A stretch of 8,154 nt of DNA from Christensenella sp. UBA767 (GCA_002297185.1 DBJV01000058.1:1-8154), one strand, 5' to 3'; positions 1 to 6,888 are shown, counted from the first letter of the stretch. Translations and numbers: made by a program. Notes: generated by a model from the sequence alone, not told the origin.

Positions 1-5
1 AATTA

Positions 6-1166
6 TTAATTATTAATTTTAGTTTGCTCTTCGGCTTTTCGTTTTTCAAGTTCCTCGATATACAAGTTCTCGTCGAAGGGAATCTGCACCTCCTTATGCG
101 TCCAGCTTGCGAGGTGGATTGCGTTGGAGAAGGTCAAGCCGATGATGCCTTGCTCGCCCGGAGCGGTAAATTTATCCGTCTTTTTGAGCAAATAGTCGGT
201 GTAATTCTTGATGATGCCGATATGTTGCGGCGGATATTTGGTGAAGTTGAGATAGTGGCAAATTCCGCGATATTTGTACTTTTTGGTCTTGGGCTTGCCC
301 ATAAACACGGTATTATGCTCGGAGAATACGGGTTCCATTTCCGCATTTTCCGTAAAGGTGAGTTTGCCATTCTCAATGACGATTTTGCCGCCCTCGCCCG
401 TGATTTCGAGGCGGTTCGTGCCGGGAGCGTCGTGAGTTGAGGTGATAAACACGCCCGTTGCGCCGTTTGCGAACTTGCAATATGCCGTAACGTCGTTTTC
501 AACGCTGATATCGCGCCCCACGGTCGATGCCGTTGCCGTAACGCTTACGGGGAGACCTGCAAGCCACGTGAAAAGGTCGAGTTGGTGAGGGCATTGATTG
601 AGAAGAACACCGCCGCCTTCGCCCCACCAAGTACCGCGCCAACCGCCTTGCGCATAGTACGCGTGCGGACGATACCAATTGGTGATAATCCACACGATTC
701 TCGTAAGTTTGCCGAGACGACCGCTGTCAATAAGTTCTTTCGCCTTGACATACAGCGGATTGGTGCGCTGATTGAACATCATTCCGAACAAAAGCTCGGG
801 ATGTTTCTTCGCCTCTTCGTTCATTTCTTTGACTTGCTTTGTATAAACGCCGGCAGGCTTGTCGCAAAGCACGTTAAGTCCTGCTTTCATAGCGTCCATA
901 GCGATTTGCGGATGGAAGTAATGCGGAGTTTCCACCATAACGACGTCGATAAGTCCCGACTTGAACATATCCTGATAGTTGTCAAAAACTTTGACGCCTT
1001 TGAGGTTTTCCTCTGCGTATTTACGTCTTTCTGGCGAGATATCGCACACTGCGGTGAGTTTTGCGCCCTTGACGAGTCCGCCGAGTTTGGTAAATATCTT
1101 GGTATAGAACGTACCTTGTTTGCCTATACCGACGATGCCGTATCTGACTTCTTTCTTATCCATCAT
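6..1166 (-). CDS. Gfo/Idh/MocA-family NAD(P)-dependent oxidoreductase
   Basis: Predicted soluble dehydrogenase of 386 aa, a usual length for the family, with no signal peptide. The N-terminal Rossmann fold carries a dinucleotide motif GIVGIGKQG at residues 10-18. The family's EKP catalytic-lysine motif appears as DKPAG (102-106, K103). The C-terminal α/β domain has GEGGGVLLNQCPHQLD (182-197), in which H194 and D197 match the substrate-binding histidine and aspartate of the family. The family oxidises or reduces a hydroxyl on sugars, inositols or glycosides; the substrate here cannot be read from sequence. It is the last gene of the uronate operon. Its ATG overlaps the stop of the preceding isomerase-like gene as ATGA. 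Two ATGs lie in tandem (1166 and 1163). GAGGTG at 1174-1169 is 2 nt from the first and 5 nt from the second, so the true start may be 1163. Family certain; role inferred only. Confidence 0.93.
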   Translation of the reverse strand: MMDKKEVRYGIVGIGKQGTFYTKIFTKLGGLVKGAKLTAVCDISPERRKYAEENLKGVKVFDNYQDMFKSGLIDVVMVETPHYFHPQIAMDAMKAGLNVLCDKPAGVYTKQVKEMNEEAKKHPELLFGMMFNQRTNPLYVKAKELIDSGRLGKLTRIVWIITNWYRPHAYYAQGGWRGTWWGEGGGVLLNQCPHQLDLFTWLAGLPVSVTATASTVGRDISVENDVTAYCKFANGATGVFITSTHDAPGTNRLEITGEGGKIVIENGKLTFTENAEMEPVFSEHNTVFMGKPKTKKYKYRGICHYLNFTKYPPQHIGIIKNYTDYLLKKTDKFTAPGEQGIIGLTFSNAIHLASWTHKEVQIPFDENLYIEELEKRKAEEQTKINN

Positions 1167-2083
1167 TTCACCTCTGCGAGTAATTTTTTAAGATTGTTGT
1201 ATTGCCACAAGAAAACTTGTTTTCTCGATGCGCAAGCAAAATAATTTCTGCCCATCTTCTTGTCGATGAGTCTAAACGCCTTGAAGTAGTCTTTCATACC
1301 GAACTTCACGAACGGCACGAAATACACCAGCGGTTTCATAACCGCATATTTGAAAGTATGCGGCTCGAGCGTCATAAATCCTTCGTATCCGCGCGCTTTG
1401 AGTTGGCTCAAAATGTAGGTGTAGCATCCCTCGCCCGTTCCGACAGGCACTTCCACTTTATATTTGGAGCAGTCTTTGATATGGTAATAAACCACGTAGT
1501 CTTTGAGCATATCGAAAGCCTCTTTGGGATTGACGTCGCATTGCACGTAGTTGCTCGCGTCAAAGCACAGCACAAAGTCCTCGTCGTTTATGGCGCGGTA
1601 AATTTCAAGCACTCTTTGAGGCACGTCGCCATACACCTTTTTCTCGTTCTCGTGCAGAAGTTTCACTCCGCTGCCCTTGACGATTGCAATCATCTCTTTG
1701 AGCCTTGCAACGACTTTCTTCGAGCATTCCTCGGGTGCTTTGTCGCCGTAGAAGAACGAGAACACACGGATGTATTTGCACTCCATAAGCTGAGCGATTT
1801 TGACGAGTTCGGCAAGTTGTTTCTTTTGTTTTTCCCAACCTTCCTCATCATCGATACCCACCTTTCCTATCGGCGAACCGATTGAAGAAAATCGCACGTT
1901 TTCCTTTTTGAGAACGGGGTAAATTTTCTCTTTGAACTCTTCGAGCGTATAGTCGGCAATATTCTTTCCGTCCACGTTTCTCGGACACATATAAGTCTCG
2001 CCCAATTCGTGCAAAACGCCGATTTGGGTACTTAATTTGCCGCTTATCTCATCATAAAACCCCGATATTGTAATTTTGCCCAT
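1163..2083 (-). CDS. Sugar phosphate isomerase/epimerase-like TIM-barrel protein
   Basis: Protein of 306 aa in the xylose isomerase-like/AP endonuclease 2 TIM-barrel superfamily, which includes IolE, hydroxypyruvate isomerase and tagatose/psicose epimerases. Likely divalent-metal ligands sit at the ends of β-strands: E145 in LLHENE, D175 in CFDASN, H201 in YYHIKD and E240 in LEPH. This E-D-H-E spacing is typical of the superfamily. GTGEG at 215-219 is also typical. It is cytoplasmic, with no signal peptide. The start was placed at the ATG at 2083 because AAGAGG (2098-2093) lies 9 nt upstream; an in-frame TTG at 2092 touches that site and is unlikely. It follows kdgK after 47 nt and overlaps the downstream oxidoreductase by ATGA, so those two are probably translated together and may act on the same substrate. 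Superfamily is confident; the reaction is unknown. Epimerase, isomerase, dehydratase or 3-keto-glycoside lyase/hydrolase are all possible. Confidence 0.88.
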   Translation of the reverse strand: MGKITISGFYDEISGKLSTQIGVLHELGETYMCPRNVDGKNIADYTLEEFKEKIYPVLKKENVRFSSIGSPIGKVGIDDEEGWEKQKKQLAELVKIAQLMECKYIRVFSFFYGDKAPEECSKKVVARLKEMIAIVKGSGVKLLHENEKKVYGDVPQRVLEIYRAINDEDFVLCFDASNYVQCDVNPKEAFDMLKDYVVYYHIKDCSKYKVEVPVGTGEGCYTYILSQLKARGYEGFMTLEPHTFKYAVMKPLVYFVPFVKFGMKDYFKAFRLIDKKMGRNYFACASRKQVFLWQYNNLKKLLAEVK

Positions 2084-2092
2084 AAATATCAA

Positions 2093-2098
2093 CCTCTT
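2093..2098 (-). promoter_or_regulatory. Ribosome binding site that sets the isomerase-like gene start
   Basis: AAGAGG ends 9 nt before the ATG at 2083. The alternative in-frame TTG at 2092 directly abuts it and could not be read efficiently, so the shorter protein of 306 aa is preferred. Confidence 0.6.
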
Positions 2099-2103
2099 CG
2101 TTA

Positions 2104-2128
2104 TTTATAAAAACGACAGCGTTTTATT
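2104..2128 (-). other. Weak AT-rich hairpin in the only intergenic gap of the operon
   Basis: In the 47-nt gap after kdgK the minus strand reads AAAACG-CTGT-CGTTTT followed by another T and AT-rich sequence. The six-pair stem has only two GC pairs, so it is weak as a terminator. It may stabilise or process the message, or partly attenuate transcription into the last two genes. It could also be chance in AT-rich spacer. Confidence 0.25.
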
Positions 2129-2130
2129 GC

Positions 2131-3150
2131 TTATCGTTGCACTCTTCCGCTTGCGTTTCCGTTTGCAAGAGCCTTTACCTCATCCACGGACACCATATTG
2201 TAATCGCCCTCGACGGAGTGTTTTAGGCAACTTGCCGCCACCGCAAATTCTATTGCGTCTTGCGCGTATTCGCCGTTGAGCATCGAGTAAATCAAGCCTG
2301 CGCCGAAACTGTCTCCGCCGCCCACTCTATCCACGATATGCACGGCGTATTTCTTACTGAAAAACGCTTGACCGCCCGTGTAGAGCATACCCGACCAATT
2401 GTTGTCGTTGGCGTTGATGCTCTCACGCAAAGTGATTGCAACCGCCTTGAATCCAAACTTGTCGGTGAGTTGTTTCGCCACGGAAACGTAACCCTCTTCA
2501 TTGAGTTTTCCGCTCTCGATATCCGTGTTTTCCGCCTCTATGCCGAACACGTCTTTTGCGTCCTCTTCGTTTGCGATGCACACGTCAACGTACTTGCAAA
2601 TCTCGCTCATAACTTCGTTTGCCTTTTCCTTGCTCCAAAGTTTTTTGCGGAAATTGAGGTCGCAAGACACGGTGATTCCCTTTTCTTTCGCACTCTTGAC
2701 CGCTTGCAAAACTATGCTTGCCATCGTATCGCTGAGTGCAGGCGTTATACCCGTAAAGTGGAACCATTCAACGTTTCTGAATATAATTTCCCAATTGAAA
2801 TCGGATGGCATTGCCGTTGCGATTGCGCTGCCTGCCCTGTCGTATATAACCTTGCTCGGACGTTGGCTTGCGCCCTTTTCGCAGTAATATATACCCACTC
2901 TGTCACCGCCTCTTTGCACAAGCGACGTATCCACGCCGAATTTACGCAAAGAATTGACTGCGCACTGACCTATTTCGTGCTTTGGAAGTTTGCTAACGAA
3001 CGCAGCGTCAACTCCGAAGTTGGCAAGCGATACGGCAACGTTTGCCTCCGCTCCTCCAAAGGTGGATTCAAGCCTATCCGCTTGCACGAAACGCAAATAG
3101 TTTTCAGGTTGCAAACGCAACATCAATTCACCAAAAGTCACAACTCGCAT
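2131..3150 (-). CDS. kdgK: 2-dehydro-3-deoxygluconokinase (KDG kinase, PfkB family)
   Basis: Phosphorylates 2-keto-3-deoxygluconate with ATP to KDPG, the step before aldol cleavage. The 339-aa protein has the PfkB N-terminal signature FGGAEANVAVSLANFG (31-46) and the C-terminal signature DRVGGGDSFGAG with the catalytic aspartate near residue 280. The opening MRVVTFGELMLRLQP is typical of KDG kinases. I chose the ATG at 3150, preceded by AAGGAG at 3167-3162 (11 nt spacing). The longer frame begins at a TTG at 3171 whose position lies upstream of that Shine-Dalgarno site. With the chosen start the gene overlaps the 3' end of eda by 13 nt, which implies coupling. Neighbours supply the substrate (UxuA) and consume the product (Eda). 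PfkB members vary in sugar specificity, so the exact name leans on context. Confidence 0.94.
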   Translation of the reverse strand: MRVVTFGELMLRLQPENYLRFVQADRLESTFGGAEANVAVSLANFGVDAAFVSKLPKHEIGQCAVNSLRKFGVDTSLVQRGGDRVGIYYCEKGASQRPSKVIYDRAGSAIATAMPSDFNWEIIFRNVEWFHFTGITPALSDTMASIVLQAVKSAKEKGITVSCDLNFRKKLWSKEKANEVMSEICKYVDVCIANEEDAKDVFGIEAENTDIESGKLNEEGYVSVAKQLTDKFGFKAVAITLRESINANDNNWSGMLYTGGQAFFSKKYAVHIVDRVGGGDSFGAGLIYSMLNGEYAQDAIEFAVAASCLKHSVEGDYNMVSVDEVKALANGNASGRVQR

Positions 3151-3713
3151 ATTCTTACGATCTCCTTGCAATTTTCTACTATATCGCCTTTCATCATAAA
3201 CGATCCGCCAACGGCATACACCTTGTCGAAATCGAGATATTCTTTGAGATTGCTCGCGTCAACTCCGCCGGTGGGAATGAATTTGATTTGCGGAAACGGT
3301 GCGGCAAGTGCTTTCATTGCCTTAAGCCCGCCATAAACGCCTGCAGGGAAAAACTTGACTATATTAAGCCCATACGAGAGCGCGCGCATAATCTCGGTGG
3401 GAGTTACGCAACCGGGATAATACGGAATATTATTGTCTATGCAATAGCGTGCCACTTCGTCGGAAAAGCCGGGCGACACGATAAATTTCGCGCCTGCCTC
3501 GACCGCACTTTTTGCCTGCTCGAGATTGATGACCGTGCCTGCGCCGATATTCATATCTTCAAACGCCTTCACGCCAATCTCGATAGCCTCTTTTGCGCAA
3601 GCGGTGCGGAAAGTTATTTCAGCGCAGTTTATACCGCCTTCTCTCAATTTTGAGAGGATATCCACGGTGTCTTTTGCGTCGTTGATTACGACTACGGGAA
3701 TAACTTGTTTCAT
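3138..3713 (-). CDS. eda: KDPG/KHG aldolase (2-dehydro-3-deoxy-phosphogluconate aldolase)
   Basis: Class I aldolase that splits KDPG into pyruvate and glyceraldehyde 3-phosphate, the last step of the pathway encoded here. The 191-aa length is slightly short of the usual 200-215. Visible motifs are EITFRT (32-37) with the catalytic glutamate E32, GAGTV (57-61), SPGF (80-83), PGCVTPTE (100-107), VKFFPA (119-124) with the Schiff-base lysine K120, and the phosphate-binding PTGGV (147-151). The ATG at 3713 was chosen because the family starts close to the KQVIPVV strand; an in-frame TTG at 3749 would add 12 residues that lie inside the preceding gene. GGGGTG at 3723-3718 is the likely ribosome site, only 4 nt from the start. 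The upstream SDR gene stops 1 nt before this ATG (TGATATG), so translation is probably coupled. Confidence 0.95.
   Translation of the reverse strand: MKQVIPVVVINDAKDTVDILSKLREGGINCAEITFRTACAKEAIEIGVKAFEDMNIGAGTVINLEQAKSAVEAGAKFIVSPGFSDEVARYCIDNNIPYYPGCVTPTEIMRALSYGLNIVKFFPAGVYGGLKAMKALAAPFPQIKFIPTGGVDASNLKEYLDFDKVYAVGGSFMMKGDIVENCKEIVRICEL
3162..3167 (-). promoter_or_regulatory. Ribosome binding site that sets the kdgK start
   Basis: AAGGAG within the 3' region of the eda-kdgK junction, 11 nt before the ATG at 3150. It supports that ATG over the upstream TTG at 3171, which lies on the wrong side of this site. Confidence 0.6.
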
Positions 3714-3714
3714 A

Positions 3715-4545
3715 TCACACCCCACTATATGCAGAGAAACCGCCGTCAACGGGGATAACCGCGCCCGTCACAAAGCCGCTCGCTTTGTCGTCTGCAAGCC
3801 ACAACAAGCAGCCGATAAGGTCGCTTATTTCACCGAATTTGCGCATAGGCGTTGCGTTGAGGATTTTGCCCGTTCTGGCAGTCGGCGTGCCGTCTTGATT
3901 GAACAAAAGCGTTCTGTTTTGGTTGGTTACGAAAAATCCCGGCGCTATTGCGTTGCAACGGATATTGCAAGGCGCAAAGTGTACGGACAGCCATTGCGTA
4001 AAGTTTGAAATGCCTGCCTTTGCCGCACTGTACGCAGGGATTTTGGTGAGCGGCGTAAATGCGTTCATGGACGAAATGTTGATGATGTTTCCGCCCGTCT
4101 TGACCATATCTTTTGCAAACACTTGCGTCACCAAAAACGCAGAGGTTATGTTGAGGTCAAAGACGAATTTAAGCCCGCTCTCTTCCAGCGAAAAGAAGTC
4201 CTTTACTCCTTCCGTCGTCGGAGTCATATACTCGTTGTCCGTGGTGGCTTTGGGATTGTTTCCGCCTGCGCCGTTGATGAGAAAATTCACCGCTCCCCAC
4301 TTTGCGTTGATTGCGGCTTTGGCTCTGAAAATGTCCTCTTTATCGAGGCAATTGCACTTGAGTGCAAAAGCGTTGTCGCCTATTTTCTCCGCTACGGCGT
4401 TTGCCGCGTCGTAGTTTATGTCGAGGAGCGCGACTTTTGCGCCGCATTCTGCAAGCGCACGTGCAAATTCCGAACAAATAACGCCGCCTGCGCCCGTGAT
4501 TGCCACTATTTTATTTGATAAATCAACTTTGAAAGGAACGCTCAT
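3715..4545 (-). CDS. uxuB: SDR-family D-mannonate oxidoreductase (fructuronate reductase, YjmF-like)
   Basis: Predicted to interconvert D-fructuronate and D-mannonate with NAD(H). The 276-aa protein is a classical short-chain dehydrogenase: cofactor loop TGAGGVIC (17-24), acidic D42 after the second strand favouring NAD over NADP, NGAGG (91-95), and the N132-S159-Y172-K176 catalytic tetrad, with YSAAK at 172-176. The glycine loop ends in V-I-C instead of G-I-G, as I recall for the Bacillus YjmF/UxuB group. This enzyme is unrelated to the long-chain UxuB of E. coli, so it is a non-homologous replacement. It sits between uxuA and eda. Its ATG overlaps the uxuA stop as ATGA, with AAAGGAG at 4558-4552 at good spacing. 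The assignment rests on subfamily features plus an otherwise complete pathway that lacks only this step. Another sugar-acid dehydrogenase activity remains possible. Confidence 0.92.
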   Translation of the reverse strand: MSVPFKVDLSNKIVAITGAGGVICSEFARALAECGAKVALLDINYDAANAVAEKIGDNAFALKCNCLDKEDIFRAKAAINAKWGAVNFLINGAGGNNPKATTDNEYMTPTTEGVKDFFSLEESGLKFVFDLNITSAFLVTQVFAKDMVKTGGNIINISSMNAFTPLTKIPAYSAAKAGISNFTQWLSVHFAPCNIRCNAIAPGFFVTNQNRTLLFNQDGTPTARTGKILNATPMRKFGEISDLIGCLLWLADDKASGFVTGAVIPVDGGFSAYSGV

Positions 4546-5588
4546 TTTTGTTCTCCTTTAATATCTTTTTCAACCGCCTCGAAAAGCCCCGTAAGATAGC
4601 ATGCGCCCATTGCTCTGTCAAAAAGTCCGTATCCGGGTTTTGCGTCCTCGCCCCACACGTTTCTGCCGTGGTCGGGACGGACGTAACCGTCAAATCCGTT
4701 TTCTACGAGAGCCTTGACAATCGCATACACGTCAACGTTGCCGCAAGCGGTCTGATGTCCGTTTTCGTAAAAGTTTATATCGCCGTCGTATTTGAGTTGA
4801 CGAAGGTGTGCAAAATAAATTCTGTCTGCGTACTTTGCCGCCATTTTTGGCAAATCGTTAAATCTGCCTGCGCCGAGGCTGCCCGTGCAGAACGTTATGC
4901 CGTTATGTTTATTAGGCACAGCCGCAAACAACTTGTCGTAATCATCTTCTTTGCAAATAATTCTCGGCAAATTGAACATATCCCACGGCGGATCGTCGGG
5001 GTGAATTGCCATATTTACGCCTGCCTCGTCGCAAGCAGGCATAATCGCGTTGAGGAAATACACGAGATTTTCAAACAACTTCTCGTGCGTTACGCCCTTG
5101 TATTCTTCGAGGAGCGCATTGAGTTCGTCTGCCGAATAACTTTCATCCCAACCCGGCAAATGCAGGTTTTTGGGATCAAGTGCAAGCAGTTTTGCATGGT
5201 CGTATGCAAGCGAAGTCGCACCGTCTTTATGCTTATAATAAAGGTCTGTACGCAACCAGTCGAACACGGGCATAAAGTTGTAGCAAATGCATTTCACGCC
5301 AACTTTTCCGCAGTTGACGATATTTTGCTTGTACGCCTCGATATATTTGTCTCTAGAGGGTTTTCCGAGTTTGATATCCTCGTGTACGGGTACGGACTCT
5401 ATAACTTCCATTTCAAGTCCTGCGTCGTTTGAGAGTTTTTTAAGTCTTTGGAGTTTCGCTATATCCCAAACCTCGCCCACGGGAGTATCGTAAACGGCAG
5501 TAACCACACCGCTCATACCTTGAATTTGCTTGATATAATCGAGCGGAATGCAATCCTTTTCGCCATACCAACGGAAAGTCATTTTCAT
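4542..5588 (-). CDS. uxuA: Mannonate dehydratase
   Basis: Dehydrates D-mannonate to 2-keto-3-deoxy-D-gluconate. The 348-aa protein matches the short Gram-positive form; the E. coli enzyme is nearer 394. It is a xylose isomerase-like TIM barrel with the start FRWYG (5-9), VIESVPVHEDIK (62-73), YNFMPVFDWLRTDL (103-116), IHPDDPPW (195-202), TFCTGSLG (232-239), HLR (261-263) and RPDHGR (304-309). H196, C234, H261 and D306 match the Cys/His/His/Asp metal site known for the family, so the enzyme should be active. The ATG at 5588 overlaps the uxaC stop as ATGA, with a strong AAGGAGG 10 nt upstream inside uxaC. Position and order match an uxaC-uxuA-uxuB operon. Identification is very secure. Confidence 0.97.
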   Translation of the reverse strand: MKMTFRWYGEKDCIPLDYIKQIQGMSGVVTAVYDTPVGEVWDIAKLQRLKKLSNDAGLEMEVIESVPVHEDIKLGKPSRDKYIEAYKQNIVNCGKVGVKCICYNFMPVFDWLRTDLYYKHKDGATSLAYDHAKLLALDPKNLHLPGWDESYSADELNALLEEYKGVTHEKLFENLVYFLNAIMPACDEAGVNMAIHPDDPPWDMFNLPRIICKEDDYDKLFAAVPNKHNGITFCTGSLGAGRFNDLPKMAAKYADRIYFAHLRQLKYDGDINFYENGHQTACGNVDVYAIVKALVENGFDGYVRPDHGRNVWGEDAKPGYGLFDRAMGACYLTGLFEAVEKDIKGEQK

Positions 5589-6778
5589 AAAGCAAGTGCC
5601 TCCTTGACGTTGTTGTATGCAATGTCTTTTGCAAGTGCGATTGCGCTATTTTCGTCGTATTCTCCCTTATCCACTTTGTTTGCGATAAAGGACGCAAGAA
5701 TCCTTCTATAGAAGTCAAAACGCACGTAGGAACTGAACGACCTGCTGTCCGTAAGCATGCCGAGATTTGTGCCAAGCACGGCGTATTCGGACACGGTTTC
5801 AAGTTGTCTGTTGATGCCGCAAACTGTATCGTTAAACCACCACGCAGCACCGACAAGCACGTTGGGGAAAGCACCCGAAATTGCACAAACGGCTCTTAAA
5901 CATGCGTCGTTGAGCGGATAAAGTACGATTTTGGGAAGTCCGCCGAGTTTTGCGTTCATCTTGTCGAGAAGTGCGGCAAGCTTATCCGTCGCCACGAAAT
6001 CTCTAAATACGTCAAAGCCGCTGTCACGCCCTATTTGCTCGAACGCCTTTGAATTTATGTTGCGGAAAGTGCCGAAATGCAGTTGCAATACGACGCCCTT
6101 TTCATAGCACTTTTCAATGAGCCATTCGAGGTTTTGCGTGTCATCGAAGTTGTCAAATCCGTGGTCTGCAATCTTGCAACCTTTGGATACGAAATAGTCA
6201 AATCTCTCGTTTAGCGTCGCCTTGTCCACGCCCTCTGCAAAGCATCTGTCGGGACGGAAAGTCGGGCGCACTTTCGTGCCTGCAAAATCTCCGTGATTGT
6301 GAAGATCGGAAAACGGATCGTCCGTCGTCGCGACGTATTCCACACGGAATTTTTGCAGCAATTTTTGTACGCTGAGGTCTTTCAAAACTTCGTTGGCTTT
6401 TTGATAAATTCTGCTTGCGCTGTCCTTGTTCAAAGGCTCGGTTATGCCGAAAATTTGCACGAGTTCCATATGCGTCCAATAATATAGCGGATTGCCTATA
6501 AGTTTGGGCATAATCTCGGCGTATTTATAGAATTTTTCTTCATACGAACGGTTGCCCGTGATATAGCTTTCATCCACTCCGCAAAGTCGCATTGCACGCC
6601 ATTTGTAGTGGTCGCCCGACAGCCACAATTCGCCGATATCGGAAAAATGCTTGTCGTTTTTGATTTCTTCTTCGTTGAGATGACAATGATAGTCGATTAT
6701 GGGAAGATACGCGATTTCGTCATAGATTTTTCGCGCCGTATCCCCTGAAAGTAAAAGGTTATCGTCAAAAAAACTCAT
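5585..6778 (-). CDS. uxaC: Uronate (glucuronate) isomerase, compact form
   Basis: Isomerises D-glucuronate to D-fructuronate, and in some species D-galacturonate to D-tagaturonate. It belongs to the amidohydrolase-like TIM barrels. Motifs are DYHCHL (29-34, metal ligands H31 and H33), GDHYKWRAMR (55-64), GNPLYYWTHMEL (95-106), TTDDP (151-155), VRPTFRPD (170-177), LHFG (233-236) and LTDSRSF (342-348, D344). At 397 aa it is about 70 residues shorter than the E. coli or Bacillus subtilis enzymes. Two segments are missing, between the RPD motif and FDYF (193-196) and after DHGFD (205-209). All catalytic motifs remain in frame, so it is a compact lineage, not a broken gene. The Bacillus halodurans BH0493 enzyme is, as I recall, also short. 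It is the first gene of the operon, with AAGGAG at 6793-6788 and the promoter just upstream. With no UxaA/UxaB nearby, glucuronate is the likely substrate. Confidence 0.95.
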   Translation of the reverse strand: MSFFDDNLLLSGDTARKIYDEIAYLPIIDYHCHLNEEEIKNDKHFSDIGELWLSGDHYKWRAMRLCGVDESYITGNRSYEEKFYKYAEIMPKLIGNPLYYWTHMELVQIFGITEPLNKDSASRIYQKANEVLKDLSVQKLLQKFRVEYVATTDDPFSDLHNHGDFAGTKVRPTFRPDRCFAEGVDKATLNERFDYFVSKGCKIADHGFDNFDDTQNLEWLIEKCYEKGVVLQLHFGTFRNINSKAFEQIGRDSGFDVFRDFVATDKLAALLDKMNAKLGGLPKIVLYPLNDACLRAVCAISGAFPNVLVGAAWWFNDTVCGINRQLETVSEYAVLGTNLGMLTDSRSFSSYVRFDFYRRILASFIANKVDKGEYDENSAIALAKDIAYNNVKEALAL

Positions 6779-6795
6779 CTTTCACACTCCTTATT

Positions 6796-6831
6796 GATTA
6801 TAATTTTACCACCCAATTTTTGCATAGTAAA
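6796..6831 (-). promoter_or_regulatory. Predicted promoter of the uxaC operon
   Basis: On the minus strand, TTTACT (6831-6826) is a 4/6 match to the -35 box. It is followed after exactly 17 nt by TAAAAT (6808-6803), a 5/6 match to the -10 box. TGG directly upstream (6811-6809) makes it an extended -10. The predicted start near 6796 leaves a leader of about 18 nt that contains the AAGGAG ribosome site intact. An A-rich run upstream (6851-6838) could act as an UP element. The imperfect -35 fits dependence on an activator such as the divergent AraC protein. Predicted from sequence alone. Confidence 0.6.
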
Positions 6832-6851
6832 CCCCGATTATTGTTTTTTTA

Positions 6852-6869
6852 CTTGCAAATCTTGCTATT
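6852..6869 (+). repeat. Tandem 9-bp repeat, candidate AraC-protein operator half-sites
   Basis: CTTGCAAAT (6852-6860) is followed directly by CTTGCTATT (6861-6869), with 7 of 9 positions identical. The repeat overlaps the -35 box of the regulator gene and lies about 55-73 nt upstream of the predicted uxaC transcript start. On the minus strand the core GCAA recurs at 6823-6820 between the uxaC promoter boxes. Direct repeats at this distance suit AraC-family activators, but no binding motif is known for this protein, so the role is an inference. Confidence 0.35.
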
Positions 6870-6888
6870 TTATCTTATTATATATGTA
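6853..6888 (+). promoter_or_regulatory. Predicted promoter of the AraC-family gene
   Basis: TTGCAA (6853-6858) and TATTAT (6876-6881) are separated by 17 nt and match the -35 and -10 consensus at 4/6 and 5/6. Transcription would start about 7 nt after the -10 box, at or next to the ATG at 6888. This agrees with the absence of a ribosome-binding site there. The -35 box lies in a short tandem repeat that may also bind the regulator, which would give autoregulation. Confidence 0.5.

Noticed and set aside
1202..1885. Plus-strand open frame opposite the isomerase-like gene
   Set aside because: No family features, and the opposite strand encodes a protein with conserved metal ligands.
2260..3336. 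Long plus-strand open frame of over 350 codons opposite kdgK and eda
   Set aside because: It is antisense to two genes with clear family motifs, has no recognisable domain and no good ribosome site, and is explained by the codon bias of the real genes.
3715..4545. Assignment of the SDR to gluconate 5-dehydrogenase or 3-oxoacyl-ACP reductase
   Set aside because: The TGAGGVIC cofactor loop and the place between uxuA and eda point to the YjmF-like mannonate oxidoreductase, although the generic SDR fold alone would not decide it.
5585..6778. Possible frameshift or deletion damage in uxaC
   Set aside because: All motifs lie in one uninterrupted frame in the right order with a normal C-terminus, so the short length is a compact variant.
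6797..6802. Perfect TATAAT on the minus strand upstream of uxaC
   Set aside because: As a -10 box it would start transcription inside the ribosome-binding site and has no -35 box at 17-18 nt. The TAAAAT at 6808-6803 with TTTACT and an extended -10 fits better.
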